Assembly: GCF_004136315.1 (NCBI RefSeq)
Contig: NZ_CP029562.1
Coordinates: 3,619,501 to 3,683,500 of the forward strand
Length of the DNA stretch: 64,000 nt
From: Mesorhizobium sp. Pch-S
Lineage (GTDB): Bacteria > Pseudomonadota > Alphaproteobacteria > Rhizobiales > Rhizobiaceae
Direction: 5' to 3'
The position numbers were made by a program, and so were the translations under genes. Below are positions 55,211-63,140 of this stretch, in pieces; the first letter of the stretch is position 1, and each line of letters opens with the position of its first letter. The notes under the pieces were generated by a model, which did no database searches, had not been told where the DNA came from, and saw only the letters and a list, made by a program, of their open reading frames with translations.

Positions 55211-55241
55211 ACGAGTAAGTTGGAAAATCCAACTTACTCGT
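55211..55241. promoter_or_regulatory. HxlR operator, copy 2 (long perfect palindrome)
   Basis: Arms ACGAGTAAGTTGGA (55211-55224) and TCCAACTTACTCGT (55228-55241) around AAA. Its core GTTGGAAAATCCAAC (55219-55233) matches copy 1; centres are 57 bp apart. It ends 19 bp before the hydrolase start. Confidence 0.65.
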
Positions 55242-55260
55242 GAAGGGCTCAGATCCCGGC

Positions 55261-56076
55261 ATGACCCCGCAGCATGACACCATCCCCGGGCCCGCCCCTC
55301 GTATCGAAGCCTTTGCTGATCGCCTGTTGCGGGTACGGCGACCGCCCGTAGACACACTGACCAAGGGCGAAACAGAGATTTCGCTTCTAGTCACGGCGCC
55401 GGGCAGTTGGCCGGATGGTGCCGAAATCAGGGTGAATTTGCGTCGGCGTGGCGATGGACCAAACGTTCTGCTGGTGCACGGCTGGGAGGGCGCGCCGTCC
55501 GACTTCACGGTGATCAGTGACAAGTTGGTGGCAGCAGGCTTTTCCCTTTGGTCGCCCGACCTGCCGGGTCACGGCCGCTCCGATGGTGAACGTCTTTCCA
55601 TTCCACTCGCTGCGCGCGTTCTGCACGCGGTTGCTGCCGAAGCTGGCTCGTTTGCATTGGCTCTCGGCCATTCCATTGGTGGCGCCTGCCTCGTCCACGC
55701 GTTGGCGGGAGGCCTTGCCGTCGAACGTGTCGTGCTTCTGGCAACGCCCACGCGTTACGGAAGTTTCGTTCGCTTTGCCTCCGCACAGGCAGGATTGAAG
55801 GGATTGGCCGTCGAGGCGCTGATGGAACTCCTGCATGATCTGATTGGTGAACATCCCGACTGGATCGACATGCGTCGTCAGGCGGCGGCCATGCAGAAGC
55901 CGGCGCTGTTCGTGCATTCGACCGATGACAGGATCGTGTCCTTCACGGCGGCAAAAGAGGTTGCTTCAATCTGGCGTGGTGCTCAATGGATGGCTGTCAA
56001 CGGCCTCGGCCACGGGCGACTTCTTGGGGACGCAGACGTCGTTGCCCGTGTGATTGCATTCGCGTGTACCGGCTGA
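55261..56076 (+). CDS. Alpha/beta hydrolase
   Basis: A 271-residue alpha/beta hydrolase. 'NVLLVHGWEGAPSDFTVISD' holds the oxyanion HGW motif, 'LGHSIGGACLVHAL' the nucleophile elbow (Ser), and 'FVHSTDDRIVSF' and 'VNGLGHGRLLG' the Asp and His of the triad. Esterase or lipase-like activity is likely; the substrate is unknown. It is controlled presumably by the divergent HxlR repressor, whose palindromes cover its promoter. Confidence 0.88.
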   Translation: MTPQHDTIPGPAPRIEAFADRLLRVRRPPVDTLTKGETEISLLVTAPGSWPDGAEIRVNLRRRGDGPNVLLVHGWEGAPSDFTVISDKLVAAGFSLWSPDLPGHGRSDGERLSIPLAARVLHAVAAEAGSFALALGHSIGGACLVHALAGGLAVERVVLLATPTRYGSFVRFASAQAGLKGLAVEALMELLHDLIGEHPDWIDMRRQAAAMQKPALFVHSTDDRIVSFTAAKEVASIWRGAQWMAVNGLGHGRLLGDADVVARVIAFACTG

Positions 56077-56418
56077 GGAAAGTGGAGATGGTGCACGCGA
56101 TTTGCCTCGGCACCAAGCCTGGTCATCGGTAGGCGGCCGATAGGCCATCCGGAACTCGTGTCACACCACAATCAGCGATTTGAAAGGCCATGCGGAGTGT
56201 TCAGTTGGCGGGGAGAGCGCTCTTACATTTGAGCGATCTGCCTCGCGACTATCGATACAATCGCCACAACCATCACAATCCCCAAAGCCGACAGGAATGC
56301 GCCGATAAATAATGGTGAATAGGATTTTCTGTATTCATGGCCTTTGCCAAGATAACGCATCTGAAGAAGTCCTCTCGCGCTGGCAAAACGATGTTGGGCA
56401 TCGAGGCATTGCGATCGT
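56077..56418. other. Intergenic region with a possible small membrane-protein gene
   Basis: 342 bp between the hydrolase stop and the stop of the FAH-family gene. A 45-codon minus-strand frame at 56223-56360 is listed separately; nothing else is apparent. Confidence 0.5.
56223..56360 (-). CDS. Possible small single-pass membrane protein
   Basis: A 45-residue frame: polar N-terminus MRYLGKGHEYRKSYSPLF followed by one strongly hydrophobic helix 'IGAFLSALGIVMVVAIVSIV' and ARQIAQM. AGAGGAC lies about 10 bp upstream of the ATG at 56360. The separation into a basic N-terminus and a single membrane helix is typical of real small membrane proteins. It lies 58 bp after the start of... the rhamnose operon's last gene end, so it could be its final member. 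No family recognised. Confidence 0.42.
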   Translation of the reverse strand: MRYLGKGHEYRKSYSPLFIGAFLSALGIVMVVAIVSIVARQIAQM

Positions 56419-57270
56419 TCATGGATTGGCGTCCGCCCGGAACGTCTGGCGCTGGGTGCCGAGGCCCTCGATACCGAGTTCGACGACGTCGCCGTCTTTC
56501 AGGTAGCGCGGCGGCTTCATGCCCATGCCGACGCCTGGCGGCGTGCCGGTGGAGATGATGTCGCCGGGATGCAGGCTCATGAACTGTGACAGGTAGGAAA
56601 CCAGGAAAGCCACGCCATAGACCATCGTCCGGGTCGAACCGTTCTGCATCGTCTCGCCATTGACGGTGAGCCACATCTTGAGATCCTGCGGATCCTTGAC
56701 CTCGTCCCTGGTCACCAGCCATGGCCCGGTCGGGCCGAAGGTGTCGCAGCTCTTGCCCTTGGTCCATTGTCCGGAGCGCTCGGTCTGGAACGCCCGCTCC
56801 GACACGTCGTGGGCGACGCAGTAGCCGGCGACATAATCCAGCGCCTCGGCTTCGGAGACATATTTGGCGGTTCTGCCGATGACGACGCCGAGTTCGACTT
56901 CCCAGTCGGTCTTGAGCGATCCGCGCGGGATGAGGACGTCGTCATCCGGTCCGACGATGGCCGAGGTGGCCTTCATGAACACCACCGGCTCTGGTGGCAC
57001 CTGCAGGCCGGATTCGGCGGCATGGTCGGCATAGTTGAGACCGATGCAGATGAACTTTCCCGTGCCGGCGACGCAGGCACCGAAGCGCGGCTTGCCGGAG
57101 ACGGCCGGCAGGGCCTTCGCATCGAGCCTGGCAAGGCTGGCGAGCGACGCCGGATCCAGGGCCTTGCCGCCGATGTCGGCGACGTGGCCGGACAGATCGC
57201 GGATGGTGCCGTCCGCATCGACGAGACCGGGCTTTTCGGCGCCGGCGGCGCCATAGCGAACAAGTTTCAT
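56419..57270 (-). CDS. FAH-family hydrolase, likely 2,4-diketo-3-deoxy-L-rhamnonate hydrolase (LRA6-like)
   Basis: A 283-residue fumarylacetoacetate-hydrolase-family protein: 'CIGLNYADHAAESGLQVPPE', metal ligands in 'TDWEVELGVVIGRTAKYV', 'GKSCDTFGPTGPWL', 'TGTPPGVGMGM'. The family splits acylpyruvates. In the diketo-hydrolase route it would convert 2,4-diketo-3-deoxy-L-rhamnonate to pyruvate and L-lactate; the neighbouring dehydratase and dehydrogenases point to that. The L-fuconate analogue is the main alternative. Confidence 0.87.
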   Translation of the reverse strand: MKLVRYGAAGAEKPGLVDADGTIRDLSGHVADIGGKALDPASLASLARLDAKALPAVSGKPRFGACVAGTGKFICIGLNYADHAAESGLQVPPEPVVFMKATSAIVGPDDDVLIPRGSLKTDWEVELGVVIGRTAKYVSEAEALDYVAGYCVAHDVSERAFQTERSGQWTKGKSCDTFGPTGPWLVTRDEVKDPQDLKMWLTVNGETMQNGSTRTMVYGVAFLVSYLSQFMSLHPGDIISTGTPPGVGMGMKPPRYLKDGDVVELGIEGLGTQRQTFRADANP

Positions 57271-57289
57271 ATGTGGTTTCCTTGGCTGT

Positions 57290-58036
57290 TCAGTAGGTGG
57301 CCCGGCCGCCCGACAGGTCGAAGACGGAGGCGGTGGTAAAGCTGTTTTCTTTCGAGACGAGCCAGGCAACCATGTTCGCGGCCTCGTCGACTTCGAGGAA
57401 GCGCGCACGAGGGATTTTCGAAAGCATGTAGTCGATGTGCTCCTGCTTCATCTGATCGAAAATGCGGGTGCGTGCAGCTGCCGGAGTGATCGCGTTGACG
57501 GCGATGTCGTATCCGGCCAGTTCCTTGCCCAATGATTTCGTCATGCCGATCACCGCTGCCTTGGATGCCGAATAGGCCGATGCATTCGGGTTGCCCTCCT
57601 TGCCGGCGACGGAGGCGATGTTGACGATGCGGCCGTAGCCACGCGCCTTCATGCCTGGGACGATGGCGCGATTGACGTAAAAGGCACCATTCAGGTTGAT
57701 GTCGATCACACGCTTCCAGTCATCGAGCGGATAGGCGTCGAGGGAATGATTGGGACCGGCGATGCCGGCCGAATTCACCAGGATGGCGATCGGCCCGCTC
57801 CCGGATTCCGCCTGGGCCGCCGCCGCGACGACGGCACCGGCATCGGTGATGTCGACCACGACGGCTTTGGCTGCATCGCCCAGTTCGGCGGTTGCCCTCG
57901 CCAGTTCCCCGGCATCCATGTCCCACAGGGAAACTTTGGCGCCGGAGGCGATGAAACGCCTGGCGATGGCAAAGCCGAGGCCTTGCGCGCCACCGGTGAC
58001 AACGGCCGTCTGCCCGGCCAGATCGATCTGATTCAT
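57290..58036 (-). CDS. SDR, likely 2-keto-3-deoxy-L-rhamnonate 4-dehydrogenase (LRA5-like)
   Basis: A 248-residue classical SDR: 'VTGGAQGLGFAIARRF' cofactor motif, 'NSAGIAGPNHSLDAYPLDDW', 'IASVAGKEGNPNASAYSASK' (catalytic Ser and Tyr-x3-Lys), 'VFDLSGGRATY' end. In the L-rhamnose diketo-hydrolase route this oxidises C4 of 2-keto-3-deoxyrhamnonate. The start at 58036 follows AAGGA; ATG 58057 would overlap the dehydratase gene. Confidence 0.87.
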   Translation of the reverse strand: MNQIDLAGQTAVVTGGAQGLGFAIARRFIASGAKVSLWDMDAGELARATAELGDAAKAVVVDITDAGAVVAAAAQAESGSGPIAILVNSAGIAGPNHSLDAYPLDDWKRVIDINLNGAFYVNRAIVPGMKARGYGRIVNIASVAGKEGNPNASAYSASKAAVIGMTKSLGKELAGYDIAVNAITPAAARTRIFDQMKQEHIDYMLSKIPRARFLEVDEAANMVAWLVSKENSFTTASVFDLSGGRATY

Positions 58037-58049
58037 GGAGTGGTCCTTC

Positions 58050-59231
58050 TCATTCAAAAGGCGTCAGCATGGCGCGATCGGCGATCTCCATGCCGAAACC
58101 CGGAGCGTCACCAACGACCAGCTTGCCGCCCGTTGGCATCGGCTCGTTCTTGAACAGGCTGCCGAACACCGGCAGCACCGTGCGGCCGTCGGAACTTGCA
58201 GCGACATATTCGCAGTAAGGCGAGTTCGGCTGCGAAGCGATGAAATGGTAGGAGTAGGGGCCGCTGCCATGCGGGATGACAGGAATGTCATAGGCGGAGG
58301 CATGGGCGGAAATGCGCAGCAGTTCGGTGAGTCCGCCGACCCAAATGACATCGGGTTGCAGGATGTCGACCGCCCGTTCCTCGATCAGGCGGCGGAAGCC
58401 GTAACGCGAATACTCGTGCTCGCCCGTCGTCCAGCGGATGGTCGGATGCGCCTGCTTGATAAGCCGCAGGCCCTCGACATCGTCGGGATGCAGCACTTCT
58501 TCCCACCAATAGATGTCGAGCGGCTTGCACGCCTCGGCCAGACGAATGGCGTAAGGAACGTCCAGCGACATGTAGCAGTCGACCATCAGCGGATAGCCGG
58601 CTCCGACCTTTTCGCGATGCGCAGCGAGGAATTCGACATTGGCGCGCAAGCCGCCTTCGCCGTCGGATGGACCGTGGGGAAGCGGCACCTTGCCGCCCCA
58701 GAATCCCATCGCCTTGACGGCATCCGGTGCCGGGCCGGTGCAGTAGAAGCTGATCTCGCTGCGGCTCAGGCCTCCGATCAGATTGTAGACCGGTTCCCCG
58801 CGCAGCTTGCCGACCAGATCCCAAAGGGCGAGGTCGACGACGCTGATTGCCGCGACAGTCAGGCCCTTTCGACCATAGAACATCGAGGCTCTGAAGAGCT
58901 GATCCCAGATGCGGTTGATGTTGCGGGCGTCCTGGCCGATGAGGAAGCGGGAGAAATGATTGCGGATCAGCCAGAGCGCGGGAGGGCCACCGAAGCCGGT
59001 GGCAACGCCGACAGCGCCGGAATCCGTTTCGATCTCGATGACGATCGAGCCGAGCACGCCGATGCCCCAGCTCGTGCGGCTCGACTTGTATTCGGGGTAG
59101 GCGGACATCGGGTTGCTGATCAGCGTGTCGATCAGCCAATGCCCTTCTTTCTGCCGGTGATAGTCACCGCCGTTTCCCTGGCTTTCGACGAGATAGGTGC
59201 GCACGGCGGCTATTCGAAATTGAGAACTCAC
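58050..59231 (-). CDS. L-rhamnonate dehydratase (enolase superfamily)
   Basis: A 393-residue mandelate-racemase-group enzyme. 'GGDYHRQKEGHWLIDTLISN' then PMS matches the L-rhamnonate dehydratase N-terminus, and metal ligands sit in 'LMVDCYMS', 'WWEEVLHPDD' and 'TTGEHEYSRYG', with the acid/base His in 'VIPHGSGPYS'. It dehydrates L-rhamnonate to 2-keto-3-deoxy-L-rhamnonate. The start is GTG at 59231 with GGAG upstream. It is between two SDR genes of the same pathway. Confidence 0.9.
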   Translation of the reverse strand: MSSQFRIAAVRTYLVESQGNGGDYHRQKEGHWLIDTLISNPMSAYPEYKSSRTSWGIGVLGSIVIEIETDSGAVGVATGFGGPPALWLIRNHFSRFLIGQDARNINRIWDQLFRASMFYGRKGLTVAAISVVDLALWDLVGKLRGEPVYNLIGGLSRSEISFYCTGPAPDAVKAMGFWGGKVPLPHGPSDGEGGLRANVEFLAAHREKVGAGYPLMVDCYMSLDVPYAIRLAEACKPLDIYWWEEVLHPDDVEGLRLIKQAHPTIRWTTGEHEYSRYGFRRLIEERAVDILQPDVIWVGGLTELLRISAHASAYDIPVIPHGSGPYSYHFIASQPNSPYCEYVAASSDGRTVLPVFGSLFKNEPMPTGGKLVVGDAPGFGMEIADRAMLTPFE

Positions 59232-59260
59232 TTTGTGCTCCGCTGCTCTGGTGCGTTGAC

Positions 59261-60043
59261 CTATTGGAGGTTGACGAACATGCCGCCGTCCACCAGCAGC
59301 GATGCGCCGGTGACATAGGCGGCCATGTCGGATGCGAGGAACGCGACGCAGGTGGCGACATCCTGCGGCTGGCCGATGCGACCCAGCGGGATGCGTTTGC
59401 CGAAATAGGCGAGCTTTTCCGCATCCTCGAGGTCTTCGCGGTTCAAGTCAGTCAGGATGGCGCCTGGCATCACGGAATTGCAGCGGATGCCGTAGGGACC
59501 AAGCGCGATCGCGGTGGACTGCATGAGTGAATGCAGGCCGGCTTTGGTCGGGGTGTAATGCGTCTGCATGCCGCCCCCGACAAGCGCCGAGATCGAACTG
59601 GTGGCCACGATGGCGCCCCCCGTTTTCTGGTTCTTCATCCGGTTTGCTGCGGCCTGGCAGATATGGAATGCACCCTCGAGATTGACGGTCACGGTGCGCT
59701 GCAACAGCTCCGGTGGCATGTCGAGGAAGGTGTGGAAGGGACAGATGCCGGCATTGGAAGACAGAATGTCGACGCCACCGAAGGCTTTCACCGCGGCATC
59801 GACCAATGCTCTCGCCGTGGCGGGTTCGCCTATGTTGCCCTCTACGGTCACGCATCTGCGCCCAAAGGCCTCGACTTCGGCGACCACGGCGTCGACGGCC
59901 GAGGCTTTGCCATAGCTACCATCGTTCTCGCCGAAGTAGCCGAGCACCACGTCCGCGCCCTGCCGCGCGAACTCGGTCACGATGGCGCTGCCGATACCGC
60001 GTGATCCGCCGGTGACGATGGCGCGTTTGCCTTCAAGCAGCAT
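59261..60043 (-). CDS. L-rhamnose 1-dehydrogenase (SDR)
   Basis: A 260-residue SDR: 'VTGGSRGIGSAIVTEF', 'SNAGICPFHTFLDMPPELL', 'ATSSISALVGGGMQTHYTPT' and KAG (Ser, Tyr-x3-Lys), 'VTGASLLVDGGMFVNLQ'. The NAGICPFH and GGMQTHYTPTKAG blocks are characteristic of bacterial L-rhamnose 1-dehydrogenases (LRA1), which make L-rhamnono-lactone. ATG 60043 follows AGGAG. First cytosolic step of the route encoded by the genes downstream. Confidence 0.9.
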   Translation of the reverse strand: MLLEGKRAIVTGGSRGIGSAIVTEFARQGADVVLGYFGENDGSYGKASAVDAVVAEVEAFGRRCVTVEGNIGEPATARALVDAAVKAFGGVDILSSNAGICPFHTFLDMPPELLQRTVTVNLEGAFHICQAAANRMKNQKTGGAIVATSSISALVGGGMQTHYTPTKAGLHSLMQSTAIALGPYGIRCNSVMPGAILTDLNREDLEDAEKLAYFGKRIPLGRIGQPQDVATCVAFLASDMAAYVTGASLLVDGGMFVNLQ

Positions 60044-60056
60044 GAGCGTTTCTCCT

Positions 60057-60470
60057 TCAGACCGCGCGAGGGGCAAAGCCGGCTTCGAGTACGGGCATCA
60101 GCAGGTCTTCGAGATCGGAGACCTCGACGCGTGCCGGCTTCGGCTCACGCCCGGCAAAGCCGATCGTGGCGCGCACCTGCGGCGACAGGAAATAGATCGC
60201 GGCGATTGTCTCGCAGAACGCATCGTAGGCGGCGCTGTCGCGAAGCTTCAGGGCCGTGAGTGCCGCTGCCGGCTCGATGCCTGTTGCTTCAGAAACAACA
60301 GCGCGCAGTCGGCCCGGCAGGTCTGGTGCATAAGTCTCGGCCTGAACGAGCAGCGGTCCCGATACCCCAGCCTGGCTGGCACAAATGGCGTCACGCGCCG
60401 GGGGGATCAAAGTGTCCGCGAGCCGGTCAAGGACGCTGCATTCGAGGGCTGTCAGCGGTTCGTTGCTCAT
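60057..60470 (-). CDS. Small subunit of GMC dehydrogenase (gluconate 2-dehydrogenase subunit 3-like)
   Basis: A 137-residue protein resembling the gluconate 2-dehydrogenase subunit 3 family: 'LTALECSVLDRLADTLIPP' at the start and 'VSDLEDLLMPVLEAGFAPR' at the end. In known complexes this subunit accompanies a GMC flavoprotein and often carries a Tat signal; here no signal peptide is seen. Its ATG overlaps the GMC stop by 4 bp (ATGA). Confidence 0.8.
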   Translation of the reverse strand: MSNEPLTALECSVLDRLADTLIPPARDAICASQAGVSGPLLVQAETYAPDLPGRLRAVVSEATGIEPAAALTALKLRDSAAYDAFCETIAAIYFLSPQVRATIGFAGREPKPARVEVSDLEDLLMPVLEAGFAPRAV

Positions 60471-62116
60471 GACGCCATCCTCTGGCTTGCGCGGTTGGCG
60501 ACGACATGGGCGGCGCTCCAGGACGCAAAGGCGGCGATGGTGGCCGTTGGGTTGACGCCGGCCGAAGTCGGCCAGACGCTGCCATCGACGATGTAGAGAT
60601 TGGCTATGTCATGGGCGCGGCCATGGCGGTCGACAACGCTGTCCTGCGGATTGTCGCCCATCCTTGCCGTGCCGAGGATGTGCCAGCCGGATTCGCGGCT
60701 TTGTGGTGCTGTGACGGTGCGGTAGGCGCCGGCCTCGACCAATGACTCCCTTGCCCGCTCGGCCATGAACTTCAGCATGCGCTTCGAGTTCTCGCCGGTC
60801 CGGTAGTGAATCTTCACGCCCGGCATGCCGGTGTCGTCCGTCGCCGTGGTGTCCAGCTCGATCCGGTTTTCAGTATCCGGCAGATCTTCGCATATGATGC
60901 CCCAGGAGACCGAACGGCCGAAACGGCGGGCGAACTCCTCATGGAAGCTTTCACCCCACAGCTGGTTCTCGTCTCCCCAGGGCCAGCGGCGTGCGATCTG
61001 GGCCGGGCTGCCCGTCGGCTGCAGACTCCATTTCGATCCGCGCACGAAGTCGCGATCCCTGGATGTCTCGTAGAATTGCAGTGTGTAGGCGACCTGGCCC
61101 CAGGCGCCGCGATAGCTTTCCAGCGGTGCATCGAAAAGGCCGACGACAGCTGCCGTGGGGTGCAGCATCAGCCGTCTGCCGACGAGACCGGAACTGTTGG
61201 CGATGCCGTCTTCTCGCCCCGGGCGTCTGCTCGACAGGAGCAGGCGAGGCGTGCCGACGCCATTGGCCGCGACGACAACGATCGCTGCCTTGGCGAGATG
61301 TTCCTTGCCGGTGTTTCGATCGACATAGACCGCGCCTCGCGCCAGTCCGTTCCGGTCGATTTCTATTCTGGTCGCGCGCGCGTTGGTAACCAATCGCACG
61401 CCCTGGCCAAGCAATGCCGGCCAGTGGGTGCGATCGGTTGAAGCTTTCGCCTTTTCGACACAACCCCACATGCAGGCGGTGCGTTGCTGGCAAGGCTCCA
61501 TGCCATTGCGCGGGACGGTGGCGATGGCGTTGGTGCCGGGCCACCAATGCCAGCCGAGCCGGTTCTGGGCCGCAGCGACAAGGCGTCCCGCCTTCGTCAG
61601 GTCCACCGGCGGCAACAACTCGTCCTGTCCCGGATACATCGGGTCGCCGGCGACGCCTGACACGACGAACTCGCGTTCCGTGCGCGCGTAATGCGGCATC
61701 AGGTCTTCATAAGAAATCGGCCAGTCGTCCGCGACGCCGTCCAGAGTGCGGACACGGAAATCGCTGGGCAGGTTGCGCATCCAGTTGGCGGCCCAGGAAA
61801 TGGACGACCCGCCGACACCGTTCCAATAGAGTGGGACAATGTCGGATTGGTCGACCGAGATCGGAAAGTCGCCGGAATTGTCGCGTTTCGTCGGCACATA
61901 TTGCCAGTCACGGGAAGCGGTCAGTTCGAATCCCGGTCGGTCGGAAATGGCCTTGGCGTAGTCGACCCAGTCGCCCTGTTCGAGGCAGACCACACTCATG
62001 CCTGCTTCCGCGGCACGCCTGGCGAACACCGCTCCGGACGGCCCGGATCCGATGATCAGGACATCGCAGTCGATCGGCTTTGGCGTGTCTGCCATGGCTG
62101 TGTTTCCCGGGCTCAT
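60467..62116 (-). CDS. GMC family oxidoreductase (large subunit)
   Basis: A 549-residue flavoprotein: FAD motif 'DVLIIGSGPSGAVFARRAAE' near the N-terminus, 'WNGVGGSSISWAANWMRNLP', 'PCQQRTACMWGC' with a Cys cluster, and the C-terminal 'HILGTARMGDNPQ' and 'SVWPTSAGVNPTATIAAFAS'. It likely oxidises a sugar or sugar acid, passing electrons to the respiratory chain through a partner subunit. In this operon it may act on rhamnose, the lactone or another sugar. The start at 62116 lies 4 bp after the permease stop; ATG 62095 is an alternative. Confidence 0.88.
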   Translation of the reverse strand: MSPGNTAMADTPKPIDCDVLIIGSGPSGAVFARRAAEAGMSVVCLEQGDWVDYAKAISDRPGFELTASRDWQYVPTKRDNSGDFPISVDQSDIVPLYWNGVGGSSISWAANWMRNLPSDFRVRTLDGVADDWPISYEDLMPHYARTEREFVVSGVAGDPMYPGQDELLPPVDLTKAGRLVAAAQNRLGWHWWPGTNAIATVPRNGMEPCQQRTACMWGCVEKAKASTDRTHWPALLGQGVRLVTNARATRIEIDRNGLARGAVYVDRNTGKEHLAKAAIVVVAANGVGTPRLLLSSRRPGREDGIANSSGLVGRRLMLHPTAAVVGLFDAPLESYRGAWGQVAYTLQFYETSRDRDFVRGSKWSLQPTGSPAQIARRWPWGDENQLWGESFHEEFARRFGRSVSWGIICEDLPDTENRIELDTTATDDTGMPGVKIHYRTGENSKRMLKFMAERARESLVEAGAYRTVTAPQSRESGWHILGTARMGDNPQDSVVDRHGRAHDIANLYIVDGSVWPTSAGVNPTATIAAFASWSAAHVVANRASQRMAS

Positions 62117-62120
62117 TGTT

Positions 62121-63128
62121 TCATGCGCCCTTGAGATTGCGCCGCGCGCCATAGCGGGAGGCAAGGATGTTCAACAGCACCGCGGCGACGATGATGATGC
62201 CGCTGACGACCGGCTGCAGGTACGAATTGATGCCCATCAGAACGAGGCCGTTGCCGATCAGGGAAATGACGAAGATGCCAAGCAGCGTCCCGAGGATCGA
62301 ACCGCGCCCACCGGTCAATGCCGTGCCGCCGACCACGACGGCGGAAATGACACTGAATTCCAGGCCGCTGCGCGAAACACTGGCGTCGCCGACTCCGTTG
62401 CGCGCGGTGAGCAGGATCGCGGTTATCGCGGCCAGGAAGCCGGCAATCACAAAGAGCATGACGCGGATGTTGCGCACCTTGATGCCGGCCAGATGCGCCG
62501 CACTGGCATTGCCGCCGATGGCAAAGATCGAGCGTCCAAAAGCCGTCTTGCGACTGATGAAGGCAAACAGGCCGAACAGAACGAACATGATGATGGCCGA
62601 GACCGGGATTCCCAGCAACTCCCCGCCCAACCAATCGAGGAAATCGTTCGGCGGAATGGTGACCGGGACGGAATCGGTAAGGTAAAGCGCAAGGCCTCCC
62701 AGCGCGCTCCACAGACCCAGGGTGCCGATGAACGAAGGAACGTCGAAAAAGGCTCGCAGGATACCCGGCACTGCGCCGAGGGCACAGCCAATCAGGGCCG
62801 TCATGAGGAAAGCCAGAACGATCGGCAATTCCTCCGACTTCAACAGAAAGGCGAAACAGACCGACAGGAACGCGACCATCGGGCCGACGCTGATATCGAT
62901 TTCGCCCGAGATGATGATCAGCGTGGCGCCCCAGGCTGCGATACCGAAGGTGGCGGCATCGCGCAGGATCGAGACCTGGTTTCGGAACGTCAGGAAGTTG
63001 TTGGCGTAGAGGGTGAACGCCAGATAGAGCAGGGCAATCACCACCAGCAAGCCGATCTCGTTCATGCGCTGGAAATCGAGACGGCGCTTTGGCCTGGCGA
63101 CGTCGGTGGAGTATGTTGATGGGGCCAT
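62121..63128 (-). CDS. Sugar ABC transporter permease (CUT2 family)
   Basis: A 335-residue RbsC/BPD_transp_2-type permease with about ten hydrophobic segments: 'ISGEIDISVGPMVAFLSVCF' and 'GGTALTGGRGSILGTLLGI'. It imports a sugar, probably L-rhamnose judged by the operon. Stop and start spacings of 4 and 12 bp to its neighbours show a single transcript. Confidence 0.92.
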   Translation of the reverse strand: MAPSTYSTDVARPKRRLDFQRMNEIGLLVVIALLYLAFTLYANNFLTFRNQVSILRDAATFGIAAWGATLIIISGEIDISVGPMVAFLSVCFAFLLKSEELPIVLAFLMTALIGCALGAVPGILRAFFDVPSFIGTLGLWSALGGLALYLTDSVPVTIPPNDFLDWLGGELLGIPVSAIIMFVLFGLFAFISRKTAFGRSIFAIGGNASAAHLAGIKVRNIRVMLFVIAGFLAAITAILLTARNGVGDASVSRSGLEFSVISAVVVGGTALTGGRGSILGTLLGIFVISLIGNGLVLMGINSYLQPVVSGIIIVAAVLLNILASRYGARRNLKGA

Positions 63129-63140
63129 GGTCCTGTCGCC

